Shown piece after piece: positions 24,428-33,117 of a DNA stretch of 64,000 nt. This DNA comes from an uncultured Oscillospiraceae bacterium (lineage in GTDB: Bacteria > Bacillota > Clostridia > Oscillospirales > Oscillospiraceae): assembly GCA_947629915.1 (NCBI GenBank), contig CANRFN010000011.1, forward strand, positions 19,758 through 83,757, in the 5' to 3' direction. The position numbers and the translations under genes are program-made. The notes beneath the pieces were generated by a model, which did not search any database, was not told the origin of the DNA, and was given only the letters and a program-made list of their open reading frames with translations. Position 1 is the stretch's first letter. Every line of letters begins with the position of its first letter.

Positions 24428-25030
24428 CTATGCGTGATACAAGTACCGGCAGATGGGCTGCACCGAGCCCTGATAGGGTCCCGGCCCCTCCTTCTCCAGG
24501 ACAAAGCCGCAGCGCTCCAGCACCTTCCGGGAGGCCAGATTGTCTGAAAGGCAGATCCCCGCGATCTCCGAGATCCCCAGGGCAGGCAGGATCTCCGGGA
24601 GAAATGCCTGCACCGCCTCTGCGGCATACCCCTGGCTTCGGTACGCCTCCCCGATGTGATACCCGATCTCCCACTGGTCTGTGTCCTCCAGGGGAACCGC
24701 CTGCACCGCCTCTGCGGCATACCCCTGGCTTCGGTACGCCTCCCCGATGTGATACCCGATCTCCCACTGGTCTGTGTCCTCCAGGGGAACCGCCTGCACA
24801 TAGCCGATGTTGGTGCCGTCCTGCAGCTGCACCGCAAGCACCTGGGGCCCGTTGCCGCTCATCCGGCAGATCAAGAGGAAGGCGATGGTCTCCGAGGCTT
24901 CCTCCGGCGTTGCAAAGACCTCGTCCGGGGTAAAGCGGCGGGTATCCTCATCCAGGGAGTTGCGGGAGATATCCTCCGCCATGTTGAGGCGCAATTCGGT
25001 GATCTGCAGCCGTTTTGTCTCGATTTTCAT
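24428..25030 (-). CDS. GNAT acetyltransferase with perfect internal 31-residue duplication
   Basis: 200 residues from the ATG at 25030 (TTGGAGG upstream). It resembles RimJ/RimL-type GNATs (MKIETKRLQITELRL; DNLASRKVLERCGFVLEKEG). The segment from VPLEDTDQW to SQGYAAEAVQA, which contains strand beta4 and the acetyl-CoA loop, is present twice in direct succession. The two 93-bp copies are identical in DNA and keep the frame. A normal protein would be about 169 residues. Whether two tandem motif-A blocks still fold into an active enzyme is unclear. Confidence 0.85.
   Translation of the reverse strand: MKIETKRLQITELRLNMAEDISRNSLDEDTRRFTPDEVFATPEEASETIAFLLICRMSGNGPQVLAVQLQDGTNIGYVQAVPLEDTDQWEIGYHIGEAYRSQGYAAEAVQAVPLEDTDQWEIGYHIGEAYRSQGYAAEAVQAFLPEILPALGISEIAGICLSDNLASRKVLERCGFVLEKEGPGPYQGSVQPICRYLYHA
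24606..24791. repeat. Perfect 93-bp tandem duplication
   Basis: Two identical units, 24606-24698 and 24699-24791, with a further 8 matching bases of the unit start at 24792. The length is a multiple of three, so the GNAT frame survives. No difference between copies was found. Confidence 0.95.
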
Positions 25031-25224
25031 AGATTCAGCCTCCAACGGGGCAAAAAGCCCGCCCTTTCGTTGTCTTGTGGACAGAGTATACACGGTCTGC
25101 AGGGAGATTGCAACCTGCCGCGCATTCTCATCTCGATCCCTCTGTCTGGCCTATCCTGCCAAACCGTCCTTGTGTCTGCAGAAAATGGAATTTGATCTTG
25201 CAGTCTCTGCGGTGAGGGGGTAGA

Positions 25225-26784
25225 ATGCAGTATCATCGGAGAGAGAGGCGATGGTTCATGGGCGTACCAGAAGAGATCCGGCGGGTACCGCGGCCGAAGA
25301 ACACCGTTGTGGTAGACACCGGCAGCAAGGGCGGCAAACGATATGCGGTGCGGGAGAGAGCCGGAACAAAGTACATCCCAGGTGGCAACCCCCAGCCCAT
25401 CAGCGGCAAGGTGATCGGGTACATCATAGACGGCAAGTACTGCCCAAGAGAGGAGCCGGTCCAGGAAAGGGCGGAGGCCAAGCCGCAACGGTCGCCGCAG
25501 CCCCAGTATCTGACCTACGGGGTCCCTGCACTGCTGCAGCCCATGTCCCAGGATCTGCTGGCACAGCTTACTGCCGTGTATGGTTTGGTTGACGCAGAGA
25601 GCATACTGGCTTTCGCATCCCTGGAAGTGATGCTGAAGAGCATCTCTGTGCTGTATCAGTCGGCCGACTTCGAAGAAACCCTGCAGACAAAATACGAAGA
25701 GTCCTTCTTTCGCGTCTACTATCCCAATGCCAAACTGTCTCCTCGGCACATATCAAACCTGCACAAGCGGATTCACGCAGACACCCGCAGCAGGCATGTC
25801 TGGAATGCAGTTCGTCTGAACACAGTGAAAGAGCGGGAGCACCTTGTAATCAGCAAGGGATACTACACCGTCCGCGATCCCGCATACATAGATGATCCAG
25901 ACTCGCTTCTGATCCAGGACATCATGGTCTTGTATGCCTATTGTCTGGAGCGGTTGGAGCCGATCTGCTTTGAGATCTTCCCAGGAAAAGCGCCAATAGG
26001 CGCCGCATACCGTGCCTTCCTTCTGGACAACGACATCCGGCAGGGCATTCTTCTTACGGATTTAGATTTTCCCAGCGACAACATCCAGGACCTGCTGCAA
26101 GATCGCCCCGATCTTCACTTCATCTACGTACTGCCAGACGAAGACCCGCGGATCTCCTCTATCCAGATACCGGGCGAGCAAGATCCGGCGCTGAAGTGCA
26201 ATCTGGACATTCACTACGGAAAAAACGAGATGCCAGACGGCCACTTTCTCTACGTGTTCCAGGACCTCTCCGAGGACGATGAAGAAGAGGATCCCTTCGA
26301 TTTCTTCGGATTCTGGACCACATCAGAGGGAGATGAGGAAGACAGGGAAGCGCCTCCCTTAGTGATCGAGAGCGATCTGGATGTTACACCGGACGAACTC
26401 TACGACAAGCTATTGAGCAGGATGCGGATGAATCGGAAACTGCAGTACCACAACACACTTGAATGTGTGGCAGCACCACGGTCTTTGATGCGCCCGTACC
26501 ACTTTGGATCCACCTTTGTGGACTTTCTCGCCTCCATTCTCAAGGACAGGATCTGGCAAAAAGCCGCCGCTGTGAAATCGCTGCAGGACTACTCCTATTC
26601 CGGCATCATCAGCGAGCTCAAACTCACATACCGCCAGGCATATGCCCCGCCTCCCACCGGCCGGGATGACCCGTACTGGGATCAGAGACCGGCCTACGGA
26701 TTTAATGTCCTGGAGCAGCTGGGCGTCATCCCCAAGCAGAAGCGCAAACGGGGCCGGCCGTCCAACAGCGAGGATTCTGAATAA
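25225..26784 (+). CDS. IS1634/IS4-like transposase relative, degenerate
   Basis: 519 residues from the ATG at 25225 (GTGAGGGGG 4 bases upstream); an ATG at 25258 is an alternative. The N-terminus (PRPKNTVVVDTGSKGGKRYAV ... GKVIGYIIDGKYCP) and the plan of VYGLVDAESILAFASLEVM, then FEIFPGKAPIGAAYRAFLL and GILLTDLDFPSDNIQ, follow DDE transposases of the IS4/IS1634 type. An acidic insert DEEEDPFDFFGFW...SEGDEEDRE interrupts the C-terminal half. No terminal inverted repeats were noticed around it. It may be an old or domesticated transposase; the protein at 37590 shares a related N-terminal plan. Confidence 0.65.
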   Translation: MQYHRRERRWFMGVPEEIRRVPRPKNTVVVDTGSKGGKRYAVRERAGTKYIPGGNPQPISGKVIGYIIDGKYCPREEPVQERAEAKPQRSPQPQYLTYGVPALLQPMSQDLLAQLTAVYGLVDAESILAFASLEVMLKSISVLYQSADFEETLQTKYEESFFRVYYPNAKLSPRHISNLHKRIHADTRSRHVWNAVRLNTVKEREHLVISKGYYTVRDPAYIDDPDSLLIQDIMVLYAYCLERLEPICFEIFPGKAPIGAAYRAFLLDNDIRQGILLTDLDFPSDNIQDLLQDRPDLHFIYVLPDEDPRISSIQIPGEQDPALKCNLDIHYGKNEMPDGHFLYVFQDLSEDDEEEDPFDFFGFWTTSEGDEEDREAPPLVIESDLDVTPDELYDKLLSRMRMNRKLQYHNTLECVAAPRSLMRPYHFGSTFVDFLASILKDRIWQKAAAVKSLQDYSYSGIISELKLTYRQAYAPPPTGRDDPYWDQRPAYGFNVLEQLGVIPKQKRKRGRPSNSEDSE

Positions 26785-26812
26785 TCGCACCAAAACGCAC
26801 CCGATCTGCGGC

Positions 26813-26848
26813 GATGGGCTGCTGCCTGGCCTCAGGCAGCAGCCCATC
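26813..26848. terminator. Terminator between convergent genes
   Basis: GATGGGCTGCTGCCT and AGGCAGCAGCCCATC arms around six bases, followed by TTCTATT on the plus strand; lies between the transposase relative and the GPH symporter. Confidence 0.8.
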
Positions 26849-26906
26849 TTCTATTCGGATGCGGTGTGTCACCCTGTCTCCAGGGACCGCTTTCAAGCAA
26901 AAATGG

Positions 26907-28274
26907 TCAGGGGTTCTTCCTGGTGTGCTCCCGGATCACCTGCATGATGGCCTTGTCATCGTAGAAGGCGTAGATCACCACGGAGATGGCCACAAACACC
27001 ATGGCCACCAGTGCGGTCTGCCGGATGCCCTCGCTGGTGGCGGCGCCGGTACCGTCTGCCCCCTTGCCCAAAAGCAGCGAGCAGCACACCGCCACAATGG
27101 CCTGGCAGAGTTTGTTGGCAAAGTTCCGGGCGGCAAAGAACATGCCCGCCCGGTTCTGTCCGGTGAGGATGGTGTCGTACTGGGCCAGATCGGCGAAGAT
27201 GGAGGCAGGGATGATGTTGGTGATGGCGATGGGGAACGCGATCACAAGGCCGATCAGGATGGCGAAGGCGGGCCCGCCGATGAGGTTGATCACCACCTTG
27301 TAGTTGAAGATGGCGCAGTAGAGGATCACGTAGGTGATGCAGGCCCCCAGCAGCATGGGCTTCTTCCCCACCCGCCGGGCCAGGATGTTCACCAGCGGGT
27401 ATGTCATGACGCCCACGGCGATGGAGATCACCGAGACGATGGTCACCCAGGTGTCCCCCAGGGCCAGGAGGTTGGTGATGTAATACACCTCGGCGGTGTT
27501 GAAGAAGGTGAAGGCGATCCACATCACGAGAAAACCCACGGTGATGATGGCGAAGTTGGGATAGGAGGCAGTGGCCTTCAGGGCGTCCCAGATGGACTGG
27601 TGGTACGGCTTGGACTCCACGTAGTCCTTCTCCCGGATCACAAAGGAGGGGATCAGGGCCGCGATGGCGCCAACCACGCAGAACACGGAGAAGGGAATCC
27701 GCAGGGCCCAAATCTCCGCCACGCCGCTGCCCATGAGCATGCTCTTGAACATGGAGGTGCAGAACACCAGGGCGCTGGAGATCACGTACAGCAGGCTGTT
27801 GATGGTGTACAGGAACACCCGGCGGGCGGGGTCTGTCATGACCTCCGCCTGGAGGGCACTGTACGGGATGTTGTAGAAGGTGGAGGCCAGGTAGTAGAGG
27901 ATCAGCATGGCGCCCACCCACACCGCGTTCACCATGGACGTGCCCTGCACCGGCGGGAAGAACACCAGCAGGCACAGCAGTCCATAGGGGATGGCGGCCC
28001 AGCGCATGAACACCACTCGGCGGCCCAGAGGAGACTTGCAGTTGTCCGAGAGGCTGGCCACCCACGGGTCTGTTACCGCGTCCACCACGGTGCCGATACC
28101 CCGGATCACCGCCATGGTGAGGGCAGCGTTCAGGAAAAACTGGGGCAAGGTGGTGTTGGAGTTGGTGGGGATGAAGAAGGTGAGCAGATAGCTCGTGATG
28201 ATGCCGCCGATGAGGCCCCGGGAGAAGTCTCCCAGACACAGGGCAAAGATGCGGCCATTGGTAATCTGTTTCAT
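26907..28274 (-). CDS. GPH-family (glycoside-pentoside-hexuronide) cation symporter
   Basis: 455-residue inner-membrane protein with about twelve helices. The N-terminal block YLLTFFIPTN, followed by GIGTVVDAVTDPWVASLSDNCKSPLGRR, is the MFS_2/MelB signature (DP at the cation site, then the loop 2-3 SD...GRR). It is expected to import a sugar or glycoside with Na+ or H+. Its ATG overlaps the stop of the upstream peptidase-like hydrolase (ATGA). This pairing suggests uptake of a conjugate that the hydrolase then cleaves, although GPH proteins are not known for peptides. Confidence 0.88.
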   Translation of the reverse strand: MKQITNGRIFALCLGDFSRGLIGGIITSYLLTFFIPTNSNTTLPQFFLNAALTMAVIRGIGTVVDAVTDPWVASLSDNCKSPLGRRVVFMRWAAIPYGLLCLLVFFPPVQGTSMVNAVWVGAMLILYYLASTFYNIPYSALQAEVMTDPARRVFLYTINSLLYVISSALVFCTSMFKSMLMGSGVAEIWALRIPFSVFCVVGAIAALIPSFVIREKDYVESKPYHQSIWDALKATASYPNFAIITVGFLVMWIAFTFFNTAEVYYITNLLALGDTWVTIVSVISIAVGVMTYPLVNILARRVGKKPMLLGACITYVILYCAIFNYKVVINLIGGPAFAILIGLVIAFPIAITNIIPASIFADLAQYDTILTGQNRAGMFFAARNFANKLCQAIVAVCCSLLLGKGADGTGAATSEGIRQTALVAMVFVAISVVIYAFYDDKAIMQVIREHTRKNP

Positions 28275-29254
28275 GATGTGGGCTCCTCTCTCTCCAAGGT
28301 CAGGAACTTGTCCCGCAGGGCCTGCTTGAACTTCTCCGGCTCCTCCCCCAGGGGGCCATGGGCGGAGTGCTCAAACCAGATGAGGTCCTTGTCCGGCGCC
28401 TCGATCACATCGTAGTACGCCTGGATCAGAGAGGACGGGGTGTTCTGGTCCAGCCGCCCCTGGAAGATGTAGTACGGCATGGCAAAGGTGTGGGGTCCCT
28501 CCAGGAAGTTGTAGTGGACGATGGTGGGCCACATCTGCATGAGGCAGATGGAGTACCCCTGGGCGGTGCCCCACTTCTCCCGGAGAGACAGCTCCTTGGA
28601 CTTCAGGATGGGCAATACCGTCCCCTTGAAATAGCCGGTCTTCTTCACGCTGTGGCCCCCGTACTTGCTGAGCAGTCTCCGCTGTGTCATCAGGCCCTCG
28701 AGCACCGGCTCATACTGTCCCTCCACCGGCGGGCCGATGCGGTTCAGGGTAGCGATGTCCTTCAGCTTGCCCGCCTCTATGGCCTTGTCCATGGTGTAGG
28801 CCCAGCTGCGGTTCTCGTTCTCCACCCCGTCCACCACCTGGCCGTACCCGATGTACCCCGCCACCTTGTCCGGGTAGCGGTCGCAGACGAAGGTGCCGAG
28901 CTCGGTGCCCCAGCTGCCGCCCAGAAGGTACACCTTCTTCTTGCCGAGGGTGCTGCAGAGCCAGTCGATGAGCTCCCCGCAGTCCTCCACCAGCCGGTCC
29001 AGGGTGAGGGTCTCAGGCGGGCAGTCGAAATAGGATCCGCCGGTGCCCCGCTGGTCCCAGGCCACCACGATGAAGTCCTCCGCCAGATCCAGGTGCCGCT
29101 CCGCGATTCCGTGGCGGTTGGGGATGCCGGGCCCGCCGTGGAGAATCAGCAGCACCGGGTTTTCCGGGCGGCTTCCCCAGAGGTGGACCGTCTGGGGCAG
29201 ATCCCCCAGCACTACCTGGTCTTTCCGGTCTATGGTAAACCGCTTCTCGGGCAT
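28271..29254 (-). CDS. Proline-iminopeptidase-like alpha/beta hydrolase
   Basis: 327 residues; GGAAGGAGAG precedes the ATG. The prolyl aminopeptidase (S33) motifs are in order: HGGPGIPN (oxyanion), WDQRGTGGSY and the nucleophile elbow GGSWGTEL, with a C-terminal His in FEHSAHGP. These enzymes release N-terminal Pro or hydrolyse related amides and esters in the cytosol. First gene of a two-gene operon with the GPH symporter, and divergent from the DUF5058-like gene. Confidence 0.88.
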   Translation of the reverse strand: MPEKRFTIDRKDQVVLGDLPQTVHLWGSRPENPVLLILHGGPGIPNRHGIAERHLDLAEDFIVVAWDQRGTGGSYFDCPPETLTLDRLVEDCGELIDWLCSTLGKKKVYLLGGSWGTELGTFVCDRYPDKVAGYIGYGQVVDGVENENRSWAYTMDKAIEAGKLKDIATLNRIGPPVEGQYEPVLEGLMTQRRLLSKYGGHSVKKTGYFKGTVLPILKSKELSLREKWGTAQGYSICLMQMWPTIVHYNFLEGPHTFAMPYYIFQGRLDQNTPSSLIQAYYDVIEAPDKDLIWFEHSAHGPLGEEPEKFKQALRDKFLTLEREEPTS

Positions 29255-29381
29255 GGCCGATCTCTCCTTCCAGCGTCTGCAATCTCATGTGTTTCTGCAC
29301 CCAGTATACCAGCCTCCGGCCCGCAAAAATTGATGGATCGACCATTTTTCTTGTCAATCTGTCCTTTTCTTCCAGGATTTC

Positions 29382-29410
29382 TTGCAGCGGGCCCCCGGTG
29401 CCGGTACAAT
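29382..29410 (+). promoter_or_regulatory. Predicted promoter of the DUF5058-like operon
   Basis: TTGCAG at 29382 and TACAAT at 29405, spacer 17 bases; 33 bases before the GTG start. Confidence 0.6.
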
Positions 29411-29442
29411 TGAGGCAAATTCCACTGCAGGAGGGATGCTTC

Positions 29443-30180
29443 GTGACCTTTGATATCAACGCCCCGATTCTCTTTGTGCTGGCCGGCATCATCATCGCCG
29501 CCGTGCTGGCCCAGTCCGTCTATTTCCTGGTGAAGGCCTGGCGCCGGGCCGCCGCCATCGGGATGGACATGGCCAAACTCAAACGGATCGCCCGCACCGC
29601 CGCGGTGTTCACCATTGCCCCGGCGGTGGCCATCGTGATCAGCGTCATCGCCCTGGCAAAAGATCTGGGGCTGCCCCTCCCCTGGCTGCGGCTCAGCGTG
29701 GTGGGCTCCATGTCCTATGAGACCATCGCCGCCACCAACGCGGAGAGCGCCATGGGTCTGGTCTTCGGACAGGTCTCCTCTCTCACCGCGTCCCAGTACG
29801 TCACCATCGTGTCTGTCATGACAGTCAGCATCATGGTGGGTATCTGGCTGGTGCCCCTCATCGGCAAGAAGCTCCAGACCGGCCTCATCTCCCTGGAGAA
29901 CCGGGACAAGAAGTGGAGCGACATCTTCTCCTCCGCCATGTTCATCGGCATGATCTCTGCCTTTCTGGGCTATGTCTTCTGCGATTTCTCCACCGTCTTC
30001 TCGGGGAACCTGTCCGGCCTGATCCCGCCCCTGGTGATGCTGGTGTCCGCTCTCGTGATGTGCCTCTGCGGCATCGCGGTGAAGAAGATTCAAAAGCCCT
30101 GGATCTCAGACTACGCCCTGCCCATCAGCCTGGTGGTTGGAATGGCCAGCGCCATTCCCATCACGGCACTGCTGCACTGA
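29443..30180 (+). CDS. DUF5058-like integral membrane protein
   Basis: 245 residues from a GTG at 29443 (GGAGGG 7 bases upstream). Six or so membrane helices: starts FDINAPILFVLAGIIIAAV, then KAWRRAAAIGMDMAKLKRIA as a cytosolic loop. The architecture and the pairing with the next gene match the DUF5058 family as I know it. Function unknown; a transporter or channel subunit is likely. It forms an operon with a second membrane protein (14-base gap) and a membrane-anchored M20 peptidase, which hints at peptide or acyl-amino-acid transport. Confidence 0.75.
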   Translation: MTFDINAPILFVLAGIIIAAVLAQSVYFLVKAWRRAAAIGMDMAKLKRIARTAAVFTIAPAVAIVISVIALAKDLGLPLPWLRLSVVGSMSYETIAATNAESAMGLVFGQVSSLTASQYVTIVSVMTVSIMVGIWLVPLIGKKLQTGLISLENRDKKWSDIFSSAMFIGMISAFLGYVFCDFSTVFSGNLSGLIPPLVMLVSALVMCLCGIAVKKIQKPWISDYALPISLVVGMASAIPITALLH

Positions 30181-30194
30181 AGGAGGTACCTGTG

Positions 30195-30860
30195 ATGCAC
30201 AAGAAGCTCTCCTATATGGACTCCGTCCACCGGGACGGCCGGATCTGGAACCTCTCCATGATGGTGCTGCTGTTCCTCTTTCCCATCGCCATCATGGTCC
30301 TCTATCACGCCTTGCCGGACTGGCACGGCTTTCTCATGGGTCTCATCGCCACCGCTCCCATGTACTGGGCCGTGGCGGTGGTGGAGACCTTCACCTACGT
30401 CCCCATGCTCGGCGCCGGCGGGTCCTACCTGTCCTTCGTCACCGGCAACATCTCCAACTTGAAGCTGCCGGTGGCCCTGAACGCTCTGGAGCAGGCGGAC
30501 GTGAAGGTGAACTCCGAAGAGGGCGAGCTGGTGTCCACCATCGCCATCGCGGTGTCCAGCATCGTCACCACCCTGATCATTCTCCTGGGTGTTCTCCTCA
30601 TCGTCCCCCTCACCCCCATTCTCAACGCGCCCATCCTGGAGCCCGCCTTTGCCCAGATCCTCCCCGCCCTTTTCGGCGGCCTAGGCGTGGTGTTCATCTC
30701 CAAGAACTGGAAGATCTCCGTGGCCCCCATTGTGCTGATGCTGGTGCTCTTCATCGCCGTCCCCGCCCTGAATGCCGGTACCGTGGGCATCATGGTGCCG
30801 GTGGGCGTGCTCTTCACCCTGGCGGTGAGCCGCATCCTGTACAAAAAGGGCCTGCTGTGA
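30195..30860 (+). CDS. Integral membrane partner of the DUF5058-like protein
   Basis: 221 residues from the ATG at 30195 (AGGAGG upstream). Six to seven hydrophobic helices separated by short loops; the segment GAGGSYLSFVTGNISNLKLPVA between helices is unusually conserved-looking and polar. No known transporter motif is recognised. Both this and the preceding gene are too small for a complete ordinary transporter, so they may form a two-subunit permease. The stop is 15 bases before the M20 peptidase start. Confidence 0.75.
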   Translation: MHKKLSYMDSVHRDGRIWNLSMMVLLFLFPIAIMVLYHALPDWHGFLMGLIATAPMYWAVAVVETFTYVPMLGAGGSYLSFVTGNISNLKLPVALNALEQADVKVNSEEGELVSTIAIAVSSIVTTLIILLGVLLIVPLTPILNAPILEPAFAQILPALFGGLGVVFISKNWKISVAPIVLMLVLFIAVPALNAGTVGIMVPVGVLFTLAVSRILYKKGLL

Positions 30861-30875
30861 GGAGGGGGGAGAGAA

Positions 30876-32315
30876 ATGCCTGTCCTGATTCTGCTTCTGG
30901 TGGTCCTTGTCCTGCTGCTGCTCATCATTGTCCTCCGCACCCTCCGCTTTACCCCGCAGCCCGCCGAGGAGATCCCGCTGGACCCGGTCTCCTTTGACGA
31001 GCACGCCGCAGAGCAGTCCCTCGCCGCTCTGGTCCAGTGCAAGACCGTGTCCTACACAGACCACAGCCTGGAGGACGATGGCGAATTTGAGAAGCTCATC
31101 GGCCTCTTGCCCACCCTCTATCCCCTGGTGTTTCAGCACTGCACCTTCCAGCGCCTCCCGGACCGGGCCCTGCTGTTTCACTGGAAGGGCAAGGACGCCT
31201 CCGGAGACCCGGCGGTGCTCATGGCCCACTACGATGTGGTCCCGGTGGAGGAGGAGAACTGGGAGAAGCCGCCCTTTTCCGCCCAGATTGAAGACGGTGT
31301 CATGTGGGGCAGAGGCACCCTGGACACCAAGGTCACCTTCAACGGCATCCTCTTTGCGGCCAACACTCTGCTGTTTCAGGGCTTCACCCCGGCACAGGAC
31401 GTGTACTTCGCCTTCTCCGGGGGCGAGGAGGTCAACGGCATGGGGGCCGTCCGGATCGTGGAGTGGTTCCAGCAGCACAATATCACCCCGTCCATGGTGG
31501 TGGACGAGGGCGGCGCCGTGGTGCAGGATGTGTTCCCGGGCGTGAAAGAGCCCTGTGCCCTCATCGGCATCGCGGAAAAGGGCATGCTGAACCTGGAGTA
31601 CAAGATCTCCTCCTCCGGCGGCCACGCCTCCGCCCCGGCACCCCACACACCTGTGGGCAGACTGGCCGCCGCCTGCACCAAGGTAGAGAGCCATCCCTTC
31701 CCCTTCCACATCACAAAGCCCGTGCAGGAGATGTTCCAGCGCCTGGGCCGCCACTCCACCCTCCTCTATCGGATGATCTTTGCCAACCTCTGGTGCTTCG
31801 GCCCGGTGCTGGACCTGGTGTGCAAGAAGTCCGGCGGCGAGCTAAACGCCTTGGTGCGCACCACCGTTGCCTTCACCCAGATGGCCGGCAGCAAGGCCCC
31901 CAACGTGATTCCGCCCTCCGCCTCACTGGTGGCCAACATGCGGCTGAACCCGGAGGACAGCGTGGCCTCCGCGGTGGAGTACATCCGCCAGACCATCGGG
32001 GACGAGGACATCGCCCTCACCGTGATGGACCACATGGAGCCCAGTCCCATCTCCCGGACGGACTGCGATGGCTGGCACAAGGTGGCCAATGCGGTGGCCG
32101 CCACCTGGCCCGGCTCTCTCATCTCCCCATACCTGATGGTCCAGTGCTCCGATAGCCGCCACTACCGGGACCTCTCGGACAAGGTGTATCGCTTCTCCGC
32201 CATGGACCTCACCAGCGAGGAGCGGAAGACCATCCACGGCAACAACGAGCGGATCCGCCTGGAGTGTCTGCACCGGTCTGTGGTCTTCTTTCTCCATCTG
32301 CTGCAGCAGTGTTGA
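30876..32315 (+). CDS. Membrane-anchored M20 family metallopeptidase
   Basis: 479 residues with an N-terminal hydrophobic anchor (MPVLILLLVVLVLLLLIIVL). It resembles the carboxypeptidase S / PM20D1-like M20 group. Metal ligands are visible: His118 in MAHYDVVP, Asp150 in WGRGTLDTK, Glu184-Glu185 in FSGGEEVNG, and a late His in SDSRHYRDL. These enzymes hydrolyse dipeptides or N-acyl amino acids. GAGGAGGGGGGAG precedes the start. Last gene of the operon with the two small membrane proteins; the perfect palindrome terminator follows. Confidence 0.9.
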   Translation: MPVLILLLVVLVLLLLIIVLRTLRFTPQPAEEIPLDPVSFDEHAAEQSLAALVQCKTVSYTDHSLEDDGEFEKLIGLLPTLYPLVFQHCTFQRLPDRALLFHWKGKDASGDPAVLMAHYDVVPVEEENWEKPPFSAQIEDGVMWGRGTLDTKVTFNGILFAANTLLFQGFTPAQDVYFAFSGGEEVNGMGAVRIVEWFQQHNITPSMVVDEGGAVVQDVFPGVKEPCALIGIAEKGMLNLEYKISSSGGHASAPAPHTPVGRLAAACTKVESHPFPFHITKPVQEMFQRLGRHSTLLYRMIFANLWCFGPVLDLVCKKSGGELNALVRTTVAFTQMAGSKAPNVIPPSASLVANMRLNPEDSVASAVEYIRQTIGDEDIALTVMDHMEPSPISRTDCDGWHKVANAVAATWPGSLISPYLMVQCSDSRHYRDLSDKVYRFSAMDLTSEERKTIHGNNERIRLECLHRSVVFFLHLLQQC

Positions 32316-32397
32316 GTTCCCCACCCATTTTGCCCTTTTCTCCGGGAGAGCGCAGCCGCCGCCATCCGGATGCGCTTCGCCCCGTCCGGCCAACAAA

Positions 32398-32440
32398 AAT
32401 ACGCCAACAGCCGCCCGGTCCGGGCGGCTGTTGGCGTATT
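32398..32440. terminator. Perfect 21-bp palindrome terminator
   Basis: Arms of 21 bases (starting AATACGCCAACAGCC) are exact complements around a single base, with A-rich and T-rich ends. It serves the M20 operon and the convergent thiamine operon. Confidence 0.85.
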
Positions 32441-32472
32441 CGGCGGCTTTGCACCGCCAAAATGGATTGTGT

Positions 32473-33117
32473 TCAGACCCGCTGTCCCTCCGGCGGCCGG
32501 TCTACCTGGATCAGCAGCAATATGCCCTCCCGGAGTGAGACCACAGCGGTCTCCCCGGGCAGCACCTCGTTGCTCACCCCGTACTGGTACTCCGGCGGGA
32601 TCTCCGCGTTGTCCAGGAGGTACTTTGCGTGCTGAATGGTTACCCCGTGGGCGGAGCCGTCTATGTTCAGAAGGGAGAAGAAGCTGCAGGTGTCCGGGAT
32701 GGAGACCGGCTCCCGGGAGACGAGGGACATGGTGGAGTAGTCGTCATCGATGGCGCCGGTACAGCCCCGGTGGTTCAGCATCACGAGGATATAGACGTTG
32801 CCCAGGGTGTGGTCCAGCCTGGCGCCAACCACCCCCACCAGCAGAAAGTCGGTAAAGCCCCGCTGCAGCGCCGTCTTTACCGCGAACACGGTGTCCGTGT
32901 CGTCCTTCACCGTGGGCAGCTCGATGGTCTCCACCGCCATGTGGGGGTTCTGGGCGGAGTCAAAATCGCCCACGATCAGGTCCGGCTGCACCCCCAGGGG
33001 CTCCAGGTGCCGGAGGCCGCTGTCGCAAAAGATCAGAAAGTCGTCCGGCCGCAGCTTGGACCGGATCCGGGGATAGTTCCCGATGGGGGCCCCGCCGATG
33101 ATCACACAGCGTCTCAT
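32473..33117 (-). CDS. thiN: Thiamine pyrophosphokinase
   Basis: 214 residues from the ATG at 33117, which overlaps the tenA stop (TGATG). It transfers pyrophosphate from ATP to thiamine, giving the cofactor TPP. The catalytic-domain motifs are present: FCDSGLRHL, LIVGDFDS and the acidic KDDTDTVFA block, then the thiamine-binding GARLDHTLGN. The small C-terminal beta domain is also present. Last gene of the TPP-riboswitch operon. Use of ThiN rather than ThiL means thiamine phosphate must first be dephosphorylated. Confidence 0.95.
   Translation of the reverse strand: MRRCVIIGGAPIGNYPRIRSKLRPDDFLIFCDSGLRHLEPLGVQPDLIVGDFDSAQNPHMAVETIELPTVKDDTDTVFAVKTALQRGFTDFLLVGVVGARLDHTLGNVYILVMLNHRGCTGAIDDDYSTMSLVSREPVSIPDTCSFFSLLNIDGSAHGVTIQHAKYLLDNAEIPPEYQYGVSNEVLPGETAVVSLREGILLLIQVDRPPEGQRV

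Noticed and set aside
24319..24837. Repetitive frames overlapping the GNAT gene at 24428
   Set aside because: They only mirror the 93-bp duplication in other frames; the GNAT frame has the start signal and family motifs.
26814..28415. 533-residue plus-strand frame opposite the GPH symporter
   Set aside because: Asp/Gly/His-rich antisense frame typical of GC-rich membrane-protein genes; starts inside a terminator.
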